DNA from: Dichotomocladium elegans
Lineage: Eukaryota > Mucoromycota > Mucoromycetes > Mucorales > Lichtheimiaceae
Length of the DNA stretch: 64,000 nucleotides
Direction of reading: 5' to 3'
NCBI GenBank assembly: GCA_025716815.1
Contig: JAIXMN010000031.1
Span: forward strand, 248,001-312,000
Shown here: in pieces, positions 43,902-56,878 of the stretch
How the letters are laid out: every line of letters begins with the position of its first letter
Position numbering within the stretch: the stretch's first letter is position 1
Notes under the pieces: generated by a model
The model's database searches: none
What the model was told of the DNA's origin: nothing
What the model saw: only the letters and a program-made list of their open reading frames with translations
Made by a program: the position numbers and the translations under genes

Positions 43902-45743
43902 TCATTTCCATCGGTGGACTATTTTTTTTGGAGCATGTGTGAGATGGTCATCATGGGACATAGGCTTCATGAATACTTGCCTTGGCCGGCGACCTTTGCC
44001 ACGCAAAGTTGACAGCTTCTGGCTCGGATGGTCCGTGGGCGTCAATAACTCAAAGCTGCAAAGTAACTCTTCGCTCACGCTGGAAGGAGCTGATAGTGAG
44101 TGAAAAGCCATGGATAAGAGGGAAAAAAAGATAAGAACCTCATGATTGCACCAAAATTATCGAATTCGCCGCAATAGTTAGGTGCCGAGAAGACAGTAAC
44201 TAGTGATCGGTCGTTGAAGAATTCATAGCCATCTTCCACGACCTAAGATATATATGTGTGTGTGCGCGTATAGAGAAAAGGCACTTGTTATTATTGTCCG
44301 ATAAACGTTGTCCTTAATGTTTGTACCATGTGCGCTCGGCATATGAGATCAAGGTCGAACTTCGCCAGAAATTCATTGACAATACGCTTTCCAAAGCAGT
44401 ATGAAACGCCTCGTTCGCTGTCCTCCCAGTCATCTGTGGTATCGGATGGATCTGACCATAAGAGATCATTCAAAAGACCATACTCTGGCACGTCCGTAGG
44501 TCGCATGATATTCCGCACATCATCGAGCGCATTTAATGAAGGACTCAGCCCGCCGTGAACGCAGAAAATCTTGCCAGCCACAAGGCCTGCGATGGGTAGC
44601 GTATTAAACGCATCGATAAATGTCTTCCAAGTTTTAATGCTGGTTCTTCTTTTGCATTCATCGTAAAATCCGTATACTGTTTGGTGATATGTCTGTCAGC
44701 GGAAATTTTGATTAATCCCGCTCTTCTAGTAAAACTGACCTCGTGTTACATTCGCACATTCGTGATTTCCTCGAAGGATAAAGAAGTTTTCAGGATACTT
44801 GATCTTATAGCAAAATAAAAGAAGGATCGTTTCGAGGCTTTGTTTTCCGCGATCTACATAGTCACCCAGGAACAAGTAATTCGATTCTGGCGGAAATCCA
44901 CCCTGCAGCAAATGACAAATTAAGCAGCTGAATAAAAGGGATGCGACTCCAATGAATCCCTCCACTAATAAACCCCCACTCCGAGAGAACTCCTTCTTCA
45001 AAATATCCAACAGGAGCGGGGATCTGCAGGTATTATTGTTTTTACTTACCATATCAAAAAGACGCAATAGATCGTGGTATTGCCCATGTATATCTCCCAG
45101 TACCTTGACGGGTGGATTCAACTCAATCAAAGACTACGTGTTTGGTGTAACATATACGTCATTTCTACGTCGCTGCATAATGCATCTTTTGCTTACCGGC
45201 TGGCTAAGAAAGACTTCCTGAGCAGCTCTGCAGATGGCGGCGATTTCAGAATTCCGAAAGCAAACAGATTTGTGTACCTTGCCATCGGCCCCCACTTCCA
45301 ATAAGCGCTTTATGCATTCGTCAATGTCCAAATTGCTTCCGATGGATCGGATTGAAGTGGTAGTGAGTTGATTCTGGGAAGAGATAGTTAGTTGATTAAG
45401 ATCTTGTTGGGATGCGTCTGCTGCGAGATCATCGTCACTAGGAATCGTCTGTTGCTGCTGCTGATCGCTGAATATACCAGGGATGCCGTTGCCAGACGAG
45501 TTGGCCTCCTGTGTGTTGATCGGTAATGGCTGTGGGCTACTGTTGGGGTTGTTGACTAGGATGGAGTTTATAGAGGTTGTCTGGTTTACAAGGAGGATTG
45601 TCAGAAAGTCGATAGAGCGGGAAGAAAACATCCAAAGGTTGGAGGAGGGTATTTACCGTATTGTTGGTGTATTCATTGTCAGGAATATCAGATCGGAGGA
45701 CGCTTGGCCGTTCTTTGCGTTTCTTTGAGCTGATATTGCCCAT
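43902..45743 (-). CDS. PPZ1: PPZ-type Ser/Thr protein phosphatase
   Basis: PP1-related phosphatase of the fungal PPZ group, which controls salt homeostasis and cell integrity. Minus-strand exons: 45743-45657, 45580-45197, 45133-45050, 44902-44740, 44676-44327, 44242-44139, 44079-43902; 449 aa. The N-terminus M-G-N-I-S-S is a myristoylation signal followed by a basic, then Gln/Ser/Asn-rich region of about 110 residues, the PPZ layout, but shorter than yeast Ppz1 (about 690). The catalytic domain has G-D-I-H-G-Q, G-D-Y-V-D-R-G, R-G-N-H-E-C, V-H-G-G-L-S and [11 protein letters not shown]. The basic C-terminal tail extends about 40 residues beyond the PP1 core. One weak donor (GTTCTT at 44138) is forced by the conserved [12 protein letters not shown] join. 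Confidence 0.88.
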
Positions 45744-47086
45744 GACAGTTTAAAGATATATACTCGGAGGGAAAGGGTTTGTTTAAAAAGGAATTGGGGA
45801 TTTACGGGGGTTTATCAGCATAAAATGATATAAAAATATCCAGGATTCATTGCTGCCTTTGCATTCCTTTCCTTGCAACTGCCTTTCCATTACATGAGCT
45901 GCCACTGGACAAAGGTCACAGCCGTGATAAGCTATGGTGGTGATTATCATTCTCATGAGATACAAGAGCCTTCTTTGTAAAAGCGTGCTAGAGGCATGGA
46001 AAAAGCGCGTCGTCAAAAAAGGGTGCATGCAAAAACCCCGCAAACAAATGGACCCAGTAGATTTCATTGTACTATCCTTCTTCCTCCACCCCTTTTCTAT
46101 GGTGGAGGAGAAGAGCCAGTCATCATCTACAGTATTTTTTTGGACTCGAGGAAATATCTACTCTCTTAAAATAATGTTTGCTGCTGGGATCCGTGTTCGG
46201 TATAACTTACCTTCAGTTTCGTGCGATATCTGACAAAAGAGAAGTCACTCCGAAGTACATCCATACTCCTTGAATGGTGCTATCTTCAAGGGTGAAAACC
46301 ACATCTCAGCTCTGTTGACCCACTGAAACGGACTGACCGGCATCGAAGGCACACACACATGTAGTATCTAGAACCTATCTCCCTCGGATCCCTAAAAGAA
46401 AACTCTCCGAGTAAAGGGAGGCACACAATATTTCCAGCCAGTGACTAAATGTGCACGCAGACAGACGATTTATGATAGCAATGCAGAAGGCATCTGTGCA
46501 GCTTCCATTACATGGAAGACTCAGCCCAGAAGTCTGACATGGCCTTGAAACAAGGTTTGTTACGTGCGCACGCACATACCTTCTTCGGTGAACAAAATCG
46601 GAGAGACTACATATCTTTGTGGAATGCAAATAGAACTTAGTCTTGGATGGACCTGTGGTTTGGCTATTTATTAATTGGCAGAAGTAGCGCAAGATGGATG
46701 ACGACACGTGGCAAGGTGTTTTAAAAAGTCTAACGGAAGAGCGCCATAAGCCTGTGAACCCGCATTCCTTGTGGCACTCATACGCAATTTGCCCGGAGAG
46801 CTCTGTCTCATGATTTGTGCTGCGACTTGAATGGATATTAGATTGGCTGGTTGACAAAGGTCCCAGGAGGTCCCCCGCGCGTTCCGTGTATGGCAAACGT
46901 TAAGCTCCGAATTTCAATGTTGCTCCGCTCACTTCGTTCACACACAATCTGTCTTTTTTTTTTTAAACGCAGAAACAAAATTTGTGTGTGTGGGTTGTTT
47001 TTCCATCTGCACTAACTCCCCCTCCCCCCAACCGCGCCCCCTCTGTGTTTATCTCCTGCTCTCCTCCCCATAAGAAATACAAGGCA
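45744..47086. other. Intergenic region between divergent PPZ and GATA genes
   Basis: Holds both promoters. A minus-strand open frame at 46375-46896 begins with TTG and shows no family features. A T-run at 46952-46964 lies about 125 bp before the GATA start. No other gene. Confidence 0.55.
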
Positions 47087-47851
47087 ATGGCTCCTCTTGC
47101 CTTGAAGATCAAAGGCAGCAAGTCATTCTCCCCCTTCTCAAACCTCGACTCTGAGGAAGACCTTTCGAAGACATGGAGAGTTTGCACCAAAGTCAAAGAC
47201 TCTTTAGAAAACGGAAGTCGTTTGGAGAATCTTTCATGGCGGCTCTGGTTCCGCCACCACTTGATCACCGAACGTTCAAACGCTCCATTCCGCAATCTGT
47301 CGCGCAATACCACCCGTCAATTGGACCATCAAAGCTCAAAATTGATACCGCTTAAAGATATTAAACGTGCATCGAACAATTCACGCCTTGCCGATGACTC
47401 TGTTACCGATGGCATTACCACCAACATCTCCTCTACCTCCTCTGCATCTACACCGAAAGCAACTCAAGTATCGGTTTCGGTACCAGTGCAGACTGCACCG
47501 CCACCACCGGCAGCAGCACCAGCACCGGGACCGGCACCGGCATCAGAATCGGCAGAGAGGCCTACACAAGAAAGTCCAAAACTGGATACTGACACTGTTA
47601 AAAGAGAAGAGGCATGGGGGAATCAATGTTCACTTGTTACTCCACTACATCTCACGCCACCACAATTACCACAATCACCTTCGTCCCAGTGTCCCGTCTC
47701 TCAAGGCAGTGCGCTCTTGCAAGGGATTCAATCATCGGCTGCGATCCAAATACCAGAGCTTGATGCTCCCTCCGCATACGTACATCCACATAACCCCTCT
47801 ACTCGTCTTCACAATCAGCAGCAGCAGCAGCAACAACAACAACAACAACAA

Positions 47852-47900
<49 letters not shown>

Positions 47901-49780
47901 CCTTTGTGCTCCATCAGTTTACGTCGGATCAAGACAGCGATCAGATCATTGAACTCGACGATATTTTTGGTTCCTTGAGTGATATTAACGGAATACTGCC
48001 GCCTGTTGGTACAACTGCAGCATCCGCTGTTGCCTCTTTGACACAAAATATGGAGAATGGTAGTATGGGTTTCAGCACCCAATGGGACTTCGATGATACC
48101 TATGGATCGCCTGTCAACATTTATTTTCCTACACCCGCTCCTCCTCAACATCCACATCACATTCAGCAACAACCGCCTCAACAGCAGCGGCAACAGCAGC
48201 CGCTGATACATCAGTCGCAACCGCAGGAAAACCGCCCCATGAATATGGTGATGGATGATAAATCGCTTGTTAGCCACATGGCCACATCCTATCCCATGCA
48301 CCAACATCAAATCTCGTTTTCTGTCCCAACAAGCCCTATCCTTGGTCCAAACCACCACCACAATCCATCTTCGCTCCAGCAGCAAAGTACTTTGCTCAAC
48401 TTTCCCACCCGGCCTGCCTCCACGATGCCCCCTCCAACGCATGTCGGGTCACTTCGCAACGCAATCATCGGGGAGTCTGCTCGGTCCCCAACACACATGT
48501 ATCAAACTCCTTCTGCATCAACACCCTCGTCCTCAGTAGCAAGCTCCACGGCTTCACCTCCCAGCGTGATGGACCATTCCATGGCCTATGATACCTCTTC
48601 AATGTAAGATTCATACTAGGCCTTTTCTGCCGGGACGTCTGAAACAATTCATTATAGTGCTCGAACTTATCCATCGTCTCATATATCTGATGTGACGTCA
48701 GCTTCTGCGGCTGCGGCTGCTGCTGCTGCCGCCGCAGCAGCAGCAGCGACGGCAGCAGCGAATAAAAACAATAACAACGGCTGTGAGACGGTGACTACGC
48801 CACCACCACCACAGTCGTCGTCATCGCTGTCGATACCTGCAAACCAATCAGCAGTTACTCCTGCGACTACCTCGATGAAATCTAAGAAGGCTATGGCTGC
48901 CTGTAGCTCAAGCAGCGACGGTACTGGAATGAAACCTATTTGTAGCAACTGTAATGCGACATCGACCCCTCTTTGGCGGCGATCCACTAACGATGAGCTG
49001 TTGTGCAATGCATGCGGACTTTAGTAAGTTGTTAATTGGCCTATCCGATCTACCCCCCCCTTTGAGATAAGATGGATGTCGAAGTCCTGACCTTGAAATA
49101 TATGCATTGTTTGTTGATAGCCAAAAACTCCACAATGCGCCCAGGCCGAAGACACTGAAGCCAAACAACGGGAGGAAGGATGTTGACGAAGCTACACAGC
49201 TGGTCTGTTCCAATTGTTCTACAACAACTACTCCACTCTGGCGTCGCGATGAGGGTGGTTCACCCTTGTGCAATGCATGTGGCTTATAGTATGTGTATAG
49301 CGAGCTTTGCTTTCCAACTATCTTATGCTTACATGCGTACTTTTTCATCAAAAAAGTTTGAAACTGCACCATGAACGAAGGCCTCTTTCCATGAAAACCG
49401 ACATTATTAAGAAGCGCCAGCGGTACGAGAGTGCGAACAATGCCAATGCAAGCCCCGGAAAGAAGCCGGTAAAAAGATTAAAGATGGATCAGTCGCGGCC
49501 ATCATCGCCGACGCTTCCTCCTAACGAGCCTGCGACGATGGTTCAGCAGCAACTACGACGGCGACAACAACAGCATCATCATCAAGACCACCAGCATCAG
49601 CACCAGCAACAACCCCAAAATAGACCTGTCTTCTTGAATCATGGACAATTTTCTGTTGGTAATGCCATACAAGGGCTGCAAACACAGCAACATCAGCACC
49701 ATCACCAGCAACAGCAGCAGCAACCTGCATTTGTTTATGTAAATCAACAACGACAGGATCCTGGATCACGGTTTTTTTGA
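47087..49780 (+). CDS. Two-finger GATA transcription factor with AreA-type N-terminal motif
   Basis: Four exons: 47087-48603, 48658-49023, 49121-49288, 49357-49780; 824 aa from ATG 47087 (upstream in-frame codons lie in the leader). Residues 44-56 carry [11 protein letters not shown], the N-terminal motif of AreA/NIT2-class nitrogen regulators. Two complete GATA fingers follow (about 601-625 and 657-681), each C-S-N-C-x-T-x-T-P-L-W-R-R with C-N-A-C-G-L. Both fingers are interrupted by an intron at the same place, after the codon start of the L-Y. The second finger tail [13 protein letters not shown] is AreA-like. A polyglutamine tract of about 30 residues is encoded at 47815-47899. The target pathway is probably nitrogen source use (inference); two-finger siderophore regulators are the alternative. 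Confidence 0.85.
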
Positions 49781-50150
49781 TTTCATCACACAACGCACCT
49801 TCTTCTTGCTTACAGCATGTCATCTCTCTCACAAAAAGAAGATGCAATAACTCAACATTCACTCACCCCCTCTCTCACACGTCTAACACGCACTATTGTT
49901 TCTCTCCTTTGCTTTACTGATTTCTCGTTGTAATCTGTACTATATACCGCATTTATTTCTTTTTCTTTTCTCTTGTCACACGCTCTCCATCCCTCATATT
50001 TGTTCAATCTTTTTTGCAGAATTGAAAAAATACGATAATAAATAGTGTTACTGCAAGTCTTTGTCTTTGCGTCATGCGAAAGATGGAACAAATTTTTTGA
50101 TATAAAGTCGGCGGAACTCCCCTTGTTTCTCTATCTATTGTTCGCTTTCT
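49781..50150. other. Short intergenic region
   Basis: GATA gene 3' region, pyrimidine-rich, with AATAAA at about 50037, then about 100 bp before the next start. No gene. Confidence 0.6.
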
Positions 50151-51859
50151 ATGGTCCTGTCAAAAAAATCCGGCAATGCGCCTCAGACGTCCATCATGGA
50201 CTGGCTCGCACAGAAGCGCCCAAAGAGACGTGAAAAGGAAAATGCATTAAGCCCGCAGGAAATGCGGGATTTACAACGTGCTCTTGCTTTGTCACAGCGG
50301 GAGTACTCCTTGAGCAATTACAACAAAAGAGCACCTCACATAGTGGACAGTCAAGATGAGGATGACGATTTTCAATCGCTTGTCCGGTCGCGCCCATTGA
50401 TATTAGATCGTCGACGACAATCAAAAACAAGGAAACACGGTTCCTCAAAGATGCCTTCTCCTCCTCCTCCTAGTGAACATCAGCAGCGACCAAAAGATCG
50501 AGTTCAGGTCAAACAAGAACGGTCGCCGCGCGTAATTGAGATTGATGACCTGGGAGTATCGCCCAAGATTAAGGAAGAAAAAGAGGAGTTATCGTTTGAT
50601 ATCGACGATCTATTTTCGGCGAGTGGCAGCAGCATGGCTATGAGCGATAAGGAGGAAGAGGAGATGACTCTACCGATCAAAGAGGAGCGCAGCAGCACGG
50701 ACTCGAAAACGTTAACACTTGAGATTGAAGAACTCTTTTGTGCAGACGAACCACTGTTTGATGCAAACCGTGACGATATAATTCCAACGACAAATCAAAA
50801 AGGAAAAGAACGAGAGCAGCTTGTCAGTATGTTACCAATGACCATGACGATATCTCCTCCAGATAGTCACCCAGAGGTAGTGTCGCACTATTCTTCCTAC
50901 GTACTTCCTTTATGACTGATTCAGACATTGCTCTCCGAATATAGGATCCTATATGTCCCTTATGCGACCAAGAATACCCACTCTCTCTTATTGAACAGCA
51001 TGCATCTGAATGCAACGGTCGCATAGCGCAGCCATCCCCGTCGCGGCCTCGCCTGCGGCGACGGCTATCTCGAACGAGACACGAATCTGAACCCATACCG
51101 AACGACTACAACGACAACGACGTGATTACAATAAATGAATCGCCAAGGAGAGAGCCACCGCCTCCGCGGCGACCCTTCCGCCGCCGCCGCCGCGGTGTAT
51201 TATCACCTTCAACGACAAATGCTGACCTCACCGCCGATATTGATATATTTACGGATGAAGAGGAGGGCAACAAGGTGGTGGCAAATCAAGGTTTTCAACC
51301 ATGCCCTCTTTGTCACAACTGGATCATGACTAGTGAACTTGAAGCCCATGTCAACGCTGAGCTTGAGCAGATGGAGCCCATCGTGCCGGACAGTGGTGCA
51401 TCACCGTCTCATACCACATACCGTTCTTCTACTACCGATGCAATCATTCCACACGAGAGCCACGATAGTACAGAAATAGTAGCCTTAAGTGATGATGATG
51501 ATGATGCGTCGTCCGACTACAGTGTGTTAGATATCACAGCCGAGCCTGACATTCATACCGGTAATGGCTATGGTGAGGACGAGGGTGATGATGGATATCT
51601 TTCGCCGCTTGAAGGGTTTGTCAGTCTCGAACAACTCCGAGAACAGGATCCTGCCTATCAGCGATATTTTGACCAGACGTCCGGAAGCAATCCATCGAAT
51701 AGAGCGCGAGCAGGTGGAAGTAGCAATACTCCGAGGCGACGGAGGCAGACGCAAACATCAAAAAGGAATGGGCGCAAAAAAGCTTTCTGGAAAGGAAGAG
51801 GTCGAACGTCTAAAGTGAGAAGGAAAAGGAGACAAGTCCCATCCTCAAGCGGGCCATAA
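50151..51859 (+). CDS. Unrecognised protein with PIP-like, UIM, SIM and UBZ-like motifs
   Basis: Two exons: 50151-50876 and 50945-51859; 546 aa. No family was recognised, but short motifs are ordered: a PIP-box-like Q-T-S-I-M-D-W-L followed by basic residues (12-26); a ubiquitin-interacting motif, L-Q-R-A-L-A-L-S-Q-R-E preceded by acidic/polar residues (about 35-51); SUMO-interacting-type hydrophobic-acidic stretches (H-I-V-D-S-Q-D-E-D-D-D, R-V-I-E-I-D-D, E-I-V-A-L-S-D-D-D-D-D); a UBZ-like finger C-P-L-C-x11-E-Q-H-x3-C (about 246-265); and a second, incomplete finger C-P-L-C-x11-H at about 362. The C-terminus is Arg/Lys-rich. The combination suggests a nuclear ubiquitin/SUMO reader in DNA damage handling (inference). 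Confidence 0.7.
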
Positions 51860-54841
51860 GCCGATTCTGTATCCGTCAAGAGGCCTCCGTTATTTTGACT
51901 TGTCAGGAAGTAGTGTTTATACCGGGATGGGGAGGGGAGTTTCTCGAAAACATTAGAAAAAAGAAAAGGGCAAAAGAATACCCATATACCATCTCCCAAA
52001 ATCAATGTCGCATATCCGACACAGAACGTCTGCGTAGTACCGCCCTTGCATCGGTTATCTCTGAGCTTATTGCTGCCCATGATCCCTTTCTTCCCCCCTC
52101 CCAAAGAAAAAGCGAAAGGCGGAGTGAAAGGTTATGAGTGCATCAGCTACTGCCGGAAAACACTTTGTAAATGCATGTCTGTTCAGCATAACAATGGTCA
52201 CTACTGGATGATAAAAGGTTTGCGTATTCCTGGTGAAAATCAGGGAAGTGCGGATCTTAGAAGAATGGTAAGCAACTTTCCAAGAGAGGTGGCGGAGGTA
52301 AGGGATCGAGAGCGACGCGACATCGAGGGTTCCATATGAACAAACGAGACCCAGAATGGTAATCTTCAAAGAATGGGACCCTCCGCAGTAGTTATGATTC
52401 CAAAGACTGAGAGTATAGGCACCTCTGGACAGACATCATTAATGCAGCCTGTGACTCCCGGAAGCCACACAAGCCAATCAACTAACGAGGGTGCGTGTCA
52501 GTTCGGTGGATAAATATAAAAGATACGAGAGACATTGTTTGGTAATGGGTAAGGCATTTGCCACATAACAATGAGGACATGGAGCTTCTCGACGTAAATG
52601 AATAATCGGCTACCCTGAGAATGCCACATTCTGCTTGTTCATAGAGCAATAGCAATGGCAGTGCGCTTACTATAACGGAAGAATGGTCGCTTTTCCGTAC
52701 AGCATCGACGTTGTCAAGAGTGACGACAAAGATCGCCATGCTGTATGAACAATCGATAGTTGGCGCTCCACTCCATCTACTTTTTATTTTTCATTTTCAT
52801 TATTTAAAATTCATGTTCCTTTCTTTACTTGACCCAGAAATAAGAACGAACAGAAAAAGGGCGATGGATGGCCAGTCCGATCGCCCATAAACAAACAAAA
52901 TGGAAAAGTGGGGACACATTTTCCACAGTTGATTACAACCTTTCCAAAATGGTAAAAGTTGAACAACGGCAATAGTATCCAAAAAAGCTGAACAATGAAA
53001 AAAATGGATGGGGGTCTCCAGAGCTTGGAAAATGGCCTTTATTTATAGTTTTTTCTTTCATGCTCAGACGGTAATGTGACCTGTGACTTTTTCCTCTGAT
53101 GATCAGTTTTGATCAAAAATGACAACGGAAGAGCGTTTTGCTATGGGTAAATATCCAGCATCTTCCCCCCCTCCCCACACCTCGTCCGCACTTTACACTC
53201 TTCAACCATCTCAGACGCCAGGCTCCGCACCTCAGACGTACTTAGAACTATATCGAGTTGCTACTATTAAAATCAGCAGCAACGAAGGTTACGAATGGTG
53301 CATATGCAACAGCTCTAATGCAACGTGAGCATCCCCGGATACGTACAAAACAATAAACATGAGCTTTTAAACTATTGCCAAAAGATTTGTCATCACTCGG
53401 GAGATTTCGGTAGCGCCAAAAACTCGCGTCCGCAGCTACCGTCCGTGAAGACAATGGTACACTACTGTATCAAATGGTCCAGATCTTCACTGGAAGATAA
53501 ATTCTCCTCTCACTATACCTGATTTTCCAGAGACATGGGAAGCGCAAGCGCGATGTTGAACCGTATAATATGCAAACACCAGGAGCTTTCCATGATTGTC
53601 TACCATGTTCATTCGCCCTTTGCTGGTGCTCTGAATACTTGTGGATGGATCTGTAAAGTATGTATCCCATTTCCCTATGTCCTTAATCACTTCAGTGCAC
53701 TGAAAAAGTGCCGATTCCAGTAACTATCGCAGTTCTCCGAAAGACATGAGAAAGCAAGTGTTGTGGGATAGGGTGGGCATCAGTGGATCAAGGATATCAC
53801 ATCCACTGTTGACACAGCTGATACCCGAATGTCTCTTGTACCAAAGTCGTATCTCCCGAGCCCTGATTAGGCCGCGGATCATAGGTTTACCGTGCTCGCT
53901 AATATGGCCGAAGAGCACCAGCGTGATTGCAATTGAACCAGAGGTGGATCCTCGACGTATACTGTTGAAAGTAGATGCTGTTAATAAACACGCCATACAT
54001 ACCAGATAACATTTACACAGTAGGGAATAAAACGGGTCTCTTGACAGACCGGTTTTACTACCTGGAAAATCCGGTTTATCCATGCCGGATTAGCGGATAC
54101 CCATTGTTTCTCGAATTTCCAGGATATCATTGCTTTCATATCCCAGTCTTGTACGCCTGAACTCACTGCTCTAAGGACGTTTTGGCTAGTTTTCCAAAGC
54201 GAGAAGAATGAATAAATACATCTCTTCCGTCATCGTTACGGAGTTGGTAAACATGGCTAGAAAATATGAATTTTTAATATTCATTCGCCTTTACTCGTTC
54301 CATGCCACAAAAATTGGAGCATTTTCGTGCGACGTCGTATACGCACGCCATCATATTCCTGCCTCTACGAAATTCAAGAACGAGAGCATCATGAATTTTG
54401 GGAACTCAGGGATGGGGGGGGGAAGAACTGAGGTTGGACATTGGGGTTGGGGCGCGGGGAAGAACGATGTCCTCTTCAAGACATGGGTCTTTCTTTTCCG
54501 AATTATCTGTGCGCGCATCTTTCGATAGGTCCCCGAGCCGCTGTCCGGGTCGCTGTTCAACAAGATAGCCAAGTTTAAACATGCGATCGGAGAGGTTAGA
54601 CCATTCAAACGAGTGATGGACATGCTTGGAAAATCGAATATAAAGCCTGCAGATTCACACGCACACGCACGCTCCCCTTCCTTACCTGTCCGATTACCCC
54701 CATCATCAATGCCGCCCGCCTACTTTTCAAAGCGCGCACGTACGTACTTGGTGCGGGCGATGTGGGCCGTTTTTTCTTTCCTCTATTTTTCGTTTTATAC
54801 TTTTCTTTTCTAAGCAATCAAAAAAGCTCAATTTGTTAATA
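51860..54841. other. Gene-free, repeat-rich region
   Basis: 3 kb without a supported host gene. The left third holds a Tc1-like fossil (52130-52760, listed separately). Around 54030-54100 CCGGTTTTACTACC and CCGGATTAGCGG words look like pogo-type debris. Scattered short frames at 53119-53720 show no family features. Confidence 0.5.
52130..52760 (+). mobile_element. Tc1-like fossil, copy D
   Basis: Weak but ordered similarity to the copy at 32 kb: GTGCATCAGCTACT at the start, then a translated A-V-V-M-I-P-K-T phrase (32 kb copy: P-V-V-I-I-I-P-K-A) and C-L-V-M-G-K-A (32 kb copy: C-L-V-M-D-N-A-P). The catalytic Asp is gone and stops interrupt every frame. Confidence 0.45.
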
Positions 54842-56490
54842 ATGGAACATCGTGAAGGCATCTCTACTCATCCAAAAGACTGGTGTATGATTCCTGCTGG
54901 AACTCTAATGAAGTCCCAAAAAGTCATTACAATGTAAAGAAAGAAACAGAGGGAGAAGACACCATGCATACGCGCGTATATGCACGGACTGGGAGACAAC
55001 GCGAGAGGGTAATAGTGTTTATTCTTGACAGTACTCATAATTTTTTTGTCTCCATGCTATAGCGATGGCTCATTGCCGGTCGAGGAGGCATGCAATCTTC
55101 TGATAAAGAATAATATATCCTCGGCGCCCGTGTATGACAGTAGAACCAATGCGGATCCAGCCAAGGTGACCGAGTACGTTGGGATGTTTGACTATGGGGA
55201 TGTAATTGCATACCTGCTTCTCGTTCTTCTCGAGAAGGTGCCGTCGTCCTCACAAATCAAGGAGCCTGTGGATGAAACCTTTGAGGTGACTGACGTGATA
55301 CGACGCGCGGTGGAAGGTCAAACTGTACCCGTCCGGTTGGCAAGCGGTATTTATTTCATGGGTCAATTCTGACTTCTTATACTAAGTACATTATTCTTTC
55401 ATTTCCAGATTTATCCCGAAAGAACCCGTTTTACTCCATCTTACCGGAATCCACCTTGCTTTCTGCAGTGGAGGAATTCGCTTGTGGCACTCATCGAGGT
55501 ATTAACTTATCGTTCCGTACAGGGTTGATGTGAGATACTAAGGCAAACAAAAATAGTCTGTGTGCTGGAGCCTGCAGGCGAGATCAAGGTAAATAATAGA
55601 TAGGTGCACCACGTGATCCATCTTTGTTCTGACCATGCATCCTTGTGCAGGGCATTTTGTCTCAATCCACTGTGGTGGAGTATCTGTACAACAATCGCAA
55701 ACAGTTCCCAAGTATCGAGAAGCTTTTTGCCAAGACTGTACGTGGGGACTTATCCTGTATATTTTGGGGGTACTTATTTACCTTATCCTTTATGCAGCTG
55801 CGTCAGCTGGGTTTAGGTGATTCAGATGTGATCAGTGCAAATGCTGATTCGCGTGTCCTCGATGCTCTATCGTTGATGAGTAAATGCTCTATCTCTCCCT
55901 CTTTTTGCAATCCCACTTGACAATACTCGAATAACACCATAACAACAACAGGTCAATACGGGGTTTCGTCAGTCGTTATCGTTGGGGCAAGTGGCGTTGC
56001 GCTCGGTAACATCAGTATGACAGACATTAAGGTAACAAATATTCTCTGAGCAGCCAAGTGATGTTTCTTATTACAAAAGCTAATTGTCAACATTTCAATG
56101 ATAGCATGTGATGAAGGGATACAAACACAATCTACTGTGGGCAACCTGTTTCCAGTTTGTGAGTGCTGTTCGCACGGAGCAAGGCATCGAGGATGGACAG
56201 GTATATACAAATAAAAGCAGAAGATGATGTTGTTGGCTGATCAATAGAGCGATGATCACTAGGACCGATTACCTATCTTCGATGTCCGCCTTGACACAAA
56301 TTTGGGATTCACTATTGCTAAACTCCTGGCGACGCGGTCGCATCGAGTGTGGGTGACAGACGATATGGGGCGACCTGTAGGAGTCGTGTCACTAACTGAT
56401 GTCTCACGAGTCTTTGTCGAGAGTGCTGGCATCGAAACAAGCAGCTACCCCAGACGCGCGAGTATGGCTATTAAAAAGCCCTTTGAGTGA
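54842..56490 (+). CDS. SDS23: CBS-domain protein SDS23/Moc1-like
   Basis: Four-CBS-domain regulator of the Sds23 family, linked in yeasts to glucose limitation, PP2A-like phosphatases and cell-cycle progression. Nine exons: 54842-54933, 55063-55346, 55409-55498, 55557-55588, 55651-55737, 55798-55879, 55952-56031, 56105-56200, 56263-56490; 356 aa, all phases consistent. Recognisable pieces: S-S-A-P-V-Y-D in CBS1, V-G-M-F-D-Y-G-D-V-I-A-Y-L, H-R-V-C-V-L-E in CBS2, G-V-S-S-V-V-I-V-G with M-T-D-I-K-H-V in CBS3, and R-V-W-V-T-D-D-M-G-R-P-V-G-V-V-S-L-T-D-V in CBS4. Family members in ascomycetes are longer because of an N-terminal Ser/Thr-rich region, which is short here. Confidence 0.88.
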
Positions 56491-56878
56491 AAGAAAGGCC
56501 CATTTTATTTTCTATGATTATGTTATAATAATGAAAAAAGGAGAGACCAGCGATCAACAGGCGTGCCTTTCATATTCTTAGAATCATCGTGTCTGACCAG
56601 TTTAGGGAAGATGCACAGAAACACCAGCCATCGTCAGAAAGCATTCACAATTACAGGTCAACAAAAACAAACTCAGCCCTTGATGCCGCCTCTTCCTCCC
56701 CCTCTCTTCTTTCTCAAACTTCGTGTCCTGCACTCGTTCCTCACTTTTATCCAACGTAGACACCGCTTTCCCTTTTCTTTCTCGCCACACAAGCGTCCAC
56801 GTATATATCCGCCCTTCTCAACACCCATTACTCAGGCACCTTTTCTCCATTGCTTTTAGTTGTTGCCATTCATACCTA
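56491..56878. other. Intergenic region with pyrimidine-rich leader
   Basis: SDS23 3' region followed by a CT-rich block (about 56690-56870) that is probably the leader of the Zn2Cys6 regulator. No gene. Confidence 0.6.

Noticed and set aside
46375..46896. 173-codon minus-strand frame in the PPZ-GATA gap
   Set aside because: It starts with TTG, has no family phrases, no splice context and scattered composition.
47732..48442. 236-codon minus-strand frame opposite the GATA gene
   Set aside because: It depends on a long poly-Leu run, the antisense of the polyglutamine tract.
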